DNA of 64,000 nucleotides from Xiphydria camelus. Taxonomy: Eukaryota; Arthropoda; Insecta; Hymenoptera; Xiphydriidae. How positions within the stretch are numbered: the stretch's first letter is position 1; the number at the start of each line of letters is the position of its first letter. Below, piece after piece: positions 57,032-64,000 of the stretch. The stretch spans positions 28,682,750 to 28,746,749 of the forward strand of contig OY783193.1 in assembly GCA_963678675.1 (NCBI GenBank). Direction: 5' to 3'. The position numbers were made by a program, and so were the translations under genes. Under the pieces are notes generated by a model. That model was not told where the DNA came from, did no database searches, and saw only the letters and a program-made list of their open reading frames with translations.

Positions 57032-58538
57032 TTACACTATTATAATATCATTCATCTCCACTTGTACATTTCATTAGATAATTTTTAAACTCACGTTCAA
57101 TTTTGTACAGTATGGCTTCAATGACACTGAGCTTGTCTTATCACTTGAGATTGAATAAGGTAAGGTGATTATTTCTCCGGTGCTCCACAACATCGCAGAC
57201 GTGATTAGCCTCGACTAGTTTCTTTCCCTTTAGGATGGTTTCCGGTTGAAACATAATGTCATGGGAAATTTTTTCGAAGCCAGTTTTTATTACAATTTCC
57301 ATATCTTGTAAGTAAAATATTGTAGTTGGTGCAGCTAACAGAGTGAAAATTGAAAATTTTTATTTCTTGAATTAAGTGGGCATCATAGTATAACACAATT
57401 GAGCCTTAATTTTGAATTTCTTATTCTTGACATGTAATAGTCTATTAACAGTAATCGTTATTCATTTAGTAAGTGTTATACGTTTGTAGAATTTTTCTGC
57501 TTACCAACTTTGTTCACTATAAAATGTTAAAAAAAAATGTACTGCATCCTAGGAGAACAAGCATTAGTCACTGTTTGGGCGCCGTGCGATCAATGCTAGA
57601 TCTCCGCGGGGTCGCAAGACGGATTTTAAGCTCTCGGCTGTTTTTGACACTGCACTCGCTATATAACTAATAATATATTCGAGTTAAAGAGGTAAATGAA
57701 TTAACCATTGTTTACAATTAGTTGTTGCAAATGCACTGCAGAAGACACACTACACTTACGTTTACGAGGTACAAGGGATTGATTACCTGATAGTGTATAA
57801 AACTGAGATAAAGACGAACCGTCTAATTGCAAGTTAGAGCGCTTGCAGACTGAATGCACTGTACACGCGGTACTCTTCATTCTATACACTGACTAACATG
57901 CAGTTGGTTGCGATTTATATATCTTACATCTAAAAGTTGCAAGACGATGGGGATACCGTGGGCTGATGCGATATGCCTTGATTAGCTGGATAAGGATGAC
58001 GTCAGCTAACACAATGCGCCCTAATTGGCTAGGAGAGAATGACATTAGAACAATGGATGACGTTGGATATTTTCCGCGTCTCGGAACTAGCTGTGGCAAG
58101 GGTACCGTTGCTCGAATTTGGCCATAAAGAGGGATCGGACTACACGGAAGGTAAAGCGATCCTCCTAATAAGCCAAATATCAGATTTACCCGAATGGTCA
58201 TCTATTGAGTCTGTTGTAACTCCCCATTACAAAGCTGACTTATTAATCGACGGATAGCGGTATCGGTCAAAGTAGATATTGCGGGAAACGGCTTATTTCC
58301 GATTCGTTCGTTAATTAATCTTTCCGGAAAAGGTACGGTAATACAAGTGCATTTGCCACCTAGATTCCCGAAATATACCGTCCGCATTATGTCGAGATTG
58401 ACAATACATTACTGAGGTATATAGATCGCGATGATACTCAGAAGTAAGGACCGATATTCAGAATTCAAACTATACCGTTTGTCGGAACAGTCACAATCCG
58501 CCATAAATTTTATCTTTTTGTTTCTTCTAAAACGTGTA
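57032..58538. other. stretch without recognised features
   Basis: ORFs on both strands are short and lack motifs. It may be ordinary host intergenic sequence. Confidence 0.4.
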
Positions 58539-58752
58539 CACCCGGGGACACGGTATCTGTCGCTGGTGACTTTTTTTAAACGTTATTTTTAAACGTATAC
58601 TAACCAATAATTAATAATCCTCATGCTTTCATTAACGAGAGGAGACGCCACCGTAGCTAATGAGCGCATGAGAATTAATTATTCATTGGTTAGTACGTTT
58701 AAAAATAACATTTAAAAAAAGTCACCAGCGACAGATACCGTGTCCCCGGGTG
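58539..58752. mobile_element. palindromic MITE with TA duplication
   Basis: CACCCGGGGACACGG to its complement, 214 bases, flanked by TA (58537-58538, 58753-58754). Arms of about 85 bases. Confidence 0.8.
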
Positions 58753-58754
58753 TA

Positions 58755-60067
58755 CATACAGGCATTTCGCGTCCACCCTGGTTTCCGACTTGCGCCCGAT
58801 AGGTGTCGCCAGCTCAAACGCACGGAGCGAATAGGATCTTGGTCCTCGACGCCGAAACTGTTTACCCTCGTCGCGTTTATGGGCCTGCAGATAGGATAGG
58901 GACCATAGATTTATGGTTGCTATGTCTCGGCTACGACCGATCGATGCATAGACGATGCATTGACGGCGTGGCAGGGAAGCTGCAGCGTGCACATTCGTTC
59001 GCTTGATTTCAAGGAGTTGAGATCACTCTCCATGCATATGTATTCCATATCCATTTGAATATATCTATTTTCGTGTGTTCGCGTTATTTTCCTCCTTGCC
59101 TCCTTCACAAAACGCATCGCGAATCCTCAAGCTGCTGATTCGCTCTAGCGAAAATCGGCCGGAGGGCAAACGGTTAATGGTTTTAACCACGCGCTTTATG
59201 GCGTCAGGAGAACTGAATGCTTCTACCCCTCCCCCCCCCCCAAAAAAAAAACATCGACGATGTATGATAGCACGAATTAATAAAATAGCTCCCTTTACTA
59301 AGTAATCATGTAATAACTTATTACATCTAAGCAGTTTTGCTATTCAAAAACTAAAAGGGTTCATTTTTAAATAGCATTACATGAAAATATAAGCTATTGC
59401 ATGAAAAAAGTAATCAATAGAGAATGTGACAGGAAAAAAAACAGCGGTATACGAATCACGAAAGATAATGAAAAAATTATGATAAAAAAGTAATGAAATC
59501 ATTACCGCAGAATTAATGAAAGCAAGTGTGTTGTCAAGGTTTGTTGAGCTAACGAGAGAAGTAGTACATAATTCTATACAATGGTAAACTTTGCTACGGA
59601 GACTAAAAAACAATATAGAAGATAAGAAAACCAAATTCCACTGAAACTGAGAATATATTCAGTTCCCCTTCTGTGCACAAACATGAGGGTCTACTGTGTT
59701 GCTTAAATAGTTAGTGAAAAGAGTATTTTTGATAATCGAATGATCTCCATAAAAGTAGGGTACAATTAATTCGTGGCTTACTGTAACTCTTACATATCAG
59801 ACACTTTGAGGCTGCTGTGAAAGTAACCTAAAGTTGCCTCTGGCCTGCTGAAGACACGTAATTGGTATGGTTAAAAATGTTGTTTCTCATATTTTCAGTT
59901 CCACATGTTTGCACATAACTAAAAGTTTGACCTATTAAACGAGAAACCCATGTAACACAGCTTTTAATTAGCACACGAATGATTTATTTTCTGATATACA
60001 AAGCCACGAATTACGACATACATATGTACCTCGGGGTACGGAACGCTGCCATAAAGCTGGCAACCGT
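58755..60067. other. stretch without recognised features
   Basis: Contains a C13-A10 run at about 59228-59250. No gene, no repeat shared with the rest of the window. Confidence 0.4.
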
Positions 60068-60288
60068 AAGGGCCTTTGCACACGACGTTTTTTAAACTAG
60101 CTGACGACGCGCGTTTTTGATGAGCGGGTTTGCTGCGCGTCATCACGGCGTATTAGCAGGTTGTATTAGCAAGGATCGTGTGTAAAAGTCACAACTTGCC
60201 GACTGCCTTGCGTTTGCTGAGCGTCCTAATCACGTATAACGCGCGACGTCAGCTAGTTTAAAAAACGTCGTGTGCAAAGGCCCTTAGT
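60068..60288. mobile_element. palindromic MITE, AGGGCCTTTGCACACGACG ends
   Basis: Inverted ends of about 38 bases (through AAACTAGCTGACG). The outermost AAGGGCC/GGCCCTT can be read with a TA duplication (GTAAGGG, CCCTTAG). Confidence 0.65.
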
Positions 60289-60326
60289 TGTGACATAGGC
60301 AGGGTTCTCAGGTAAGGAGACCCCTG

Positions 60327-60479
60327 GGGCCCCTTTCTCTAACTCACTCGCAAGAGAAACGTATACGTTTCTTAGCGAGTAGACCAATCAGGACCCCCAC
60401 CACAACGGAATACTCGATCCTGATTGGTCTATTGGCTAAGATGCGTATACGCAACTTTGCGAGTTAGAGAAAGGGGCCC
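60327..60479. mobile_element. small palindromic MITE
   Basis: GGGCCCCTTTCTCTAACTC and complement enclose CAATCAGGACCCCC and CAACGGAAT words found also at 35333-35445 and in part at 46075-46130. Confidence 0.6.
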
Positions 60480-60789
60480 TTGATCGCTTTATCGCGTAGT
60501 TTCCAACAAGGCGGAGAAAAGAGCGGCGTGGCGCGTCACTACACATTCATTGTTGTCAGCCGACGCATCACGTGTTAACAGTTTGAAAACAATTGAACAT
60601 CGAATTTCGCAACTAGAGCGCACTCAATGATAAACGGAAAATCGGTAAAAATGTTTTCAGCCTAGATGACTGATTAAAAAATTATGAATGATAAATAAAA
60701 TCATCAACATGTAATGATTTTATAATTAATGTTTCGATAATATTTACATTTTCCCCAGAACAATTCGTTCGTGAAACAAGTCATAAAAA

Positions 60790-60944
60790 TCGTAAATAAA
60801 CAAACTATGCAGTTTATTCACCGTTTCAGTAATTTTAACGAATCGGTGCAAACCGGATATTATGTTCGTAACATAGCATTCGATTTGCACCGATTTATTA
60901 AAATTATCGAAACAGTGAATAAACTGCACAGTGTTTACGGGCTG
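60790..60944. mobile_element. MITE related to the CAGCCCGTTCACACGAT family
   Basis: A hairpin with ATGCAGTTTATTCACCGTTTC and the complement; its right end is TTTACGGGCTG. It resembles the ends at 10589-10690 and 12840-12882. Confidence 0.5.
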
Positions 60945-61013
60945 TAAGCCAATTCTAACTGCCGACTCGATCTCTACCGGTATAAATGAAAAATGTAGGT
61001 ATTCTGGTCGTTA

Positions 61014-61189
61014 TCAATCTATCATTAGAGAATAATCAGTTTATATGGTGTAACTAAGCATAATTTTGGTTATAACCATACATATATTTATTGAGAAAAT
61101 TCGATTTAAAAATTGAGGGGTGGAGGGGGCAGACATAAAGGTACACGGGTTCTCGCTGCTCGCTTTACGCCGAGATGAATGAACATGCC
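61014..61189 (-). mobile_element. R-family fragment, copy 4
   Basis: Matches R from the GCATGTTCATTCA region to the CTATTCTCTAATG region. It stops at 61189 without the AAGAGACACGG end. Confidence 0.6.
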
Positions 61190-61361
61190 AACTACACACT
61201 CATTGTATTGGTGTACGAAGCAGTCGGAGCGTTCTTTAAAGCCTTGTATGGACAGCGCGTTCCGGTGTGCGAGCCTTCGTACACACGTACATGATGTCCC
61301 GACCCGAGCAGAACCGCACAGTTACAGGGACCTTGAAATTTACCGTCGGCTGGGCTTTGTA

Positions 61362-61701
61362 CCGTATGTCCCACTCTGTACGGGCCAGTTTGAAGTTACC
61401 TTCGGGGAGGCTTGGTCGGTACTTGAGTGATTTAATACCGATAGAAGTCGAGTCGGTAGTTAGAGTTGGTGTCAATTCGGGAGATCGAAGCGTCTAACCT
61501 CGAAATTATGAATGTGTGAATAATGGTGAGTAATTTCCATTCCATTTAAATCCATAATTTCGAGGTTAGACGCTTCGATCTCCCGAATTGACACCAACTC
61601 TAACTACCGACTCGACTTCTACCGGTATTAAATCACTCAAGTACCGACCAAGCTTCCCCGAAGGTAAATTCAAACTGGCCCGTACAGAGTGGGACATACG
61701 G
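61362..61701. mobile_element. CCGTATGT-ended palindromic MITE
   Basis: 340 bases, arms of about 150 bases, ends CCGTATGTCCCAC and complement, flanked by TA (61360-61361, 61702-61703). Same terminal word and internal AATTCGGGAGATCGAAG-like sequence as element B in copia. Confidence 0.85.
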
Positions 61702-61949
61702 TACAAATACCGACTGGTCACGGGTCATCGCCGCAAAGGGAAGTGTACGTGAGTATGAAGGCCGGACGGTGGCGACGCCAGCAGACCAGTGGCGAAAGCA
61801 CGAAATGCCAAAACCAAAATCTCGCATTGACTATTGAACGCAAAGGCGTTCCAATTCCAGTATAGATACTCTCGGTTGGAGGGTCGGTCAGACGGTCGGA
61901 CGGTTTTATTAATTCGATAATCTCGACCGAGATTATTGATCGTCCTCGC

Positions 61950-62064
61950 TGACGCTTGCTACAGAGAAAGAGCGCGAAGCATGATACAGAATGTGGCTAA
62001 AGAGTGGGACGGGGGCAGGAGAAATGAAACGGTGTAGTCTCGCTTTACTAACGCTTGCCAGAGA

Positions 62065-62099
<35 letters not shown>

Positions 62100-62246
62100 T
62101 GGGTAAGGAGTGGGGCGTTCGATATTCCCTTACTCCTCTGTCCGTCTTCTGAGCTGTACTGACGCTTGCCATAGAGAAAGAGCGCGAAGCATGAGACAGA
62201 GCGTGGCTAAGGAGTGGGACGGGGGCAGGAGAAATGAAACGGTATA
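61950..62246 (+). repeat. ~105-bp direct repeat, two good and one poor unit
   Basis: GAGCGCGAAGCATGA to GAAATGAAACGGT occurs at about 61960-62033 and 62177-62245, with a GA-rich diverged unit between (62046-62110). Confidence 0.7.
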
Positions 62247-63110
62247 GGCGGCGAGCGAATTTGCTACCAGCGCCACCATCGGCGACTTTGTACAGTTTCC
62301 ACGGGAATGAGTTGACTGCGACGTGCCAGCTGTCAATCCTGTTCCATCGCAACGAGCGACGGAATTAGGAGGATCGATTCGTGCTTCTTGGTAGCATCGA
62401 CCACAAATAATTCGCCGACTAGAATTAATCGCGTCGTAGGCGAAACGAATATTTCGATAAACATACCTAGGTCGTAAATGTCGCAGTTCCGAACTTTTCT
62501 CCGAAGGTAATTTTAGAGCGATTCGTAGCAAGCCGTCTCTTGCAGTGCCTGCTTCAATAGGTACCGTCACAAAAGCGATCCGAGCCGGATTAAGGGGAGG
62601 AATGTCGGATGCAGTCGATGGACAATTGGGGAATTTTGATACCTGGTTTATCCAGGAAAGCCATACACTGTTCGCGATCGATGTAGAGATTAGATCTAGA
62701 TTGGCGCGTTACTTAGGTTGCGATGATAGTGAGGGGTAAGAAATGACATAGAAGTCCCCTTGCCACGGAACACATATTAACACAAACTCAAGTCACTTGA
62801 TACATTTTGTAAATCAGTCACAATGGCGAAGCGGTAGGTTTTGGCGAATTTAGGCTGTCCATGAGCCCGCAGCCATGCACCTTTCCCGGAAGGATTAATT
62901 ACTGGACGAGTCGTAATGAACCGCTTTCCGCAATACCCGTTCTAATAAACACCGCTATCTATCTTCTTCTATCTTCCATATACACGTTTAAATAAAAATG
63001 TTATATTCGTTTCTTCAAGGTCTAACGTCGCGATCTCACAGGGTCATAAACTGGGCGAGAGCACTACATACCTGTATTGTGCATGTGTCACGTCAATATC
63101 GACACGTTGA
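62247..63110. other. weak similarity to the Harbinger-like element, no gene
   Basis: 62890-62955 (GGACGAGTCGTAATGAACC) matches 53135-53160, and nearby words are shared. No ORF with a domain. Confidence 0.35.
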
Positions 63111-63124
63111 GACCGCGTCGTAAG

Positions 63125-63375
63125 ATCTCCGAAAGTTCTTCACCGATTGCTTTGATATTTGGACATAACGTTGCATTCGAATACGCGCATTTTCCATATA
63201 TACCTACTCTTTATATACCTACTTCTTAAGGGGGTAAATGAATAAAAATGTATCTTATATTTCCGAAAGTTTTTCACCGATTACTTTGAAATTTTAATAC
63301 AACGTTGCATTTGAATACGCACGTTTTTTATATATCTACTATCTATGTACCAACTCCCTTAAGGGAGTAAAATAA
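63125..63375 (+). repeat. two-copy tandem repeat of about 130 bp
   Basis: CCGAAAGTT..TTCACCGATT and AACGTTGCATT.GAATACGC occur twice, each followed by a CTTAAGGG motif. Confidence 0.75.
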
Positions 63376-63687
63376 AGAAGAGATTATTTCGTGATTCACG
63401 CGGACAAAGTCGCAAGGGGAAAGCTATTGACTACTTACTTCTAAAGTAACTGAATATGGATTAAGAGTTACTGATGTCTGGCGAATCACACGGTCTTCTA
63501 TCACAGAAATTTGGGTTATACCACATTTGTGTGTGTGTGCGCTTACTCGCATTTAAAACATGTTTAGAAAAGACTAATTTTAGGCCATTTTTATACGAAG
63601 CATCATTATGATGCATAAATTTTACAGCCTGAAAGCTGAAATAAATTATAGTATCCATTGCCAGCAAGTTGACATTGACACATCAGG
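63376..63687. other. stretch without recognised features
   Basis: Only a short GTGTGTGTG run near 63530. Confidence 0.4.
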
Positions 63688-63934
63688 TCCTACGGTCACT
63701 TAACTACAAGGCCGGATGTCCACCGGATCGGGCCGACCACAATTGGGCCGATCGCTGGGCACTTGGGTGTATATATATATACAGATTGGGTATATATAGA
63801 TATACAGATTGGGTATATATAGATATACAGATTGGGTATATATAGATATACTCAAGTGCTCAGCGATCGGCTTAGCGATTCATTCTGGTCAGCCCGACCC
63901 GGTGGACACCCGACCTAAGTGACTCTGGTCAGTT
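63688..63934. mobile_element. palindromic element with a minisatellite centre
   Basis: Inverted arms (TCACTTA, GGTGTCCACCGG, GCCGATCGCT, CACTTG words) enclose four near-identical 23-bp units GGGTATATATAGATATACAG plus ATT at about 63765-63855. Confidence 0.65.
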
Positions 63935-64000
63935 CCCGTAATAAATGTTTCGGTTCGCCTAGGAGAGGCGCTGCTAAACAATATTCGCTCGCCGCCTATA

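Overview
This is eukaryotic, almost certainly arthropod DNA: AT-rich, with spliceosomal introns, TCAGTT-type initiators, microsatellites and insect-type transposon families. A hymenopteran such as an ant is plausible but unproven. I find no convincing host protein-coding gene. Nearly all recognisable content is transposable elements (TEs), many inserted in one another. Several insertions can be proved inside the window because a paralogous empty copy of the target is also present.

Layout. 0-3.8 kb: a pogo/CENP-B-type transposon with 882-bp inverted arms, a transposase broken by one frameshift, and a second small gene facing the other way. 4.1-5.5 kb: the two-exon N-terminal half of a Transib/RAG1-like transposase. 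5.9-13 kb: palindromic non-autonomous elements (called R, Q, X, S and Z below). 14-15.1 kb: a 150-bp satellite holding a deleted pogo/Tigger element. 15.4-26.04 kb: a Ty1/copia retrotransposon with 5-bp target duplications. A Kolobok-like element with a long open transposase sits in its 5' LTR, and two DNA-element insertions, which carry further insertions, split its protease region.

26-38.8 kb: more Z, R, Q and X copies, large palindromes with mariner/IS630 transposase scraps, a 420-bp GA repeat and a LINE 3' tail. 38.8-40.0 kb: a 309-bp satellite built on a transposon terminus. 41.7-43.7 kb: a 5'-truncated LINE with a reverse-transcriptase ORF, followed by GA repeat and a 200-N gap. 45-50 kb: two Z copies with three dated insertions. 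50.4-56.6 kb: a Harbinger-type MITE in a palindrome, then an element with ~400-bp inverted arms that keeps the last two exons of a gene and contains a piggyBac remnant, itself carrying a Harbinger-like element, a 129-bp tandem array and a Helitron-like 3' end. 56.9-64 kb: a THAP-domain fragment, several palindromic MITEs, short duplications and otherwise featureless sequence.

The gene products are transposon proteins (gag-pol, LINE RT, and Kolobok-, pogo-, Transib-, piggyBac-, Harbinger-, mariner- and THAP-type fragments), so they do not form a host pathway. The most interesting system is the two-gene element at 6-3763. Divergent promoters in its centre drive genes outward into long arms that supply both 3' ends, and a candidate splice joins the small gene in frame to a second copy of the transposase C-terminal zinc domain.
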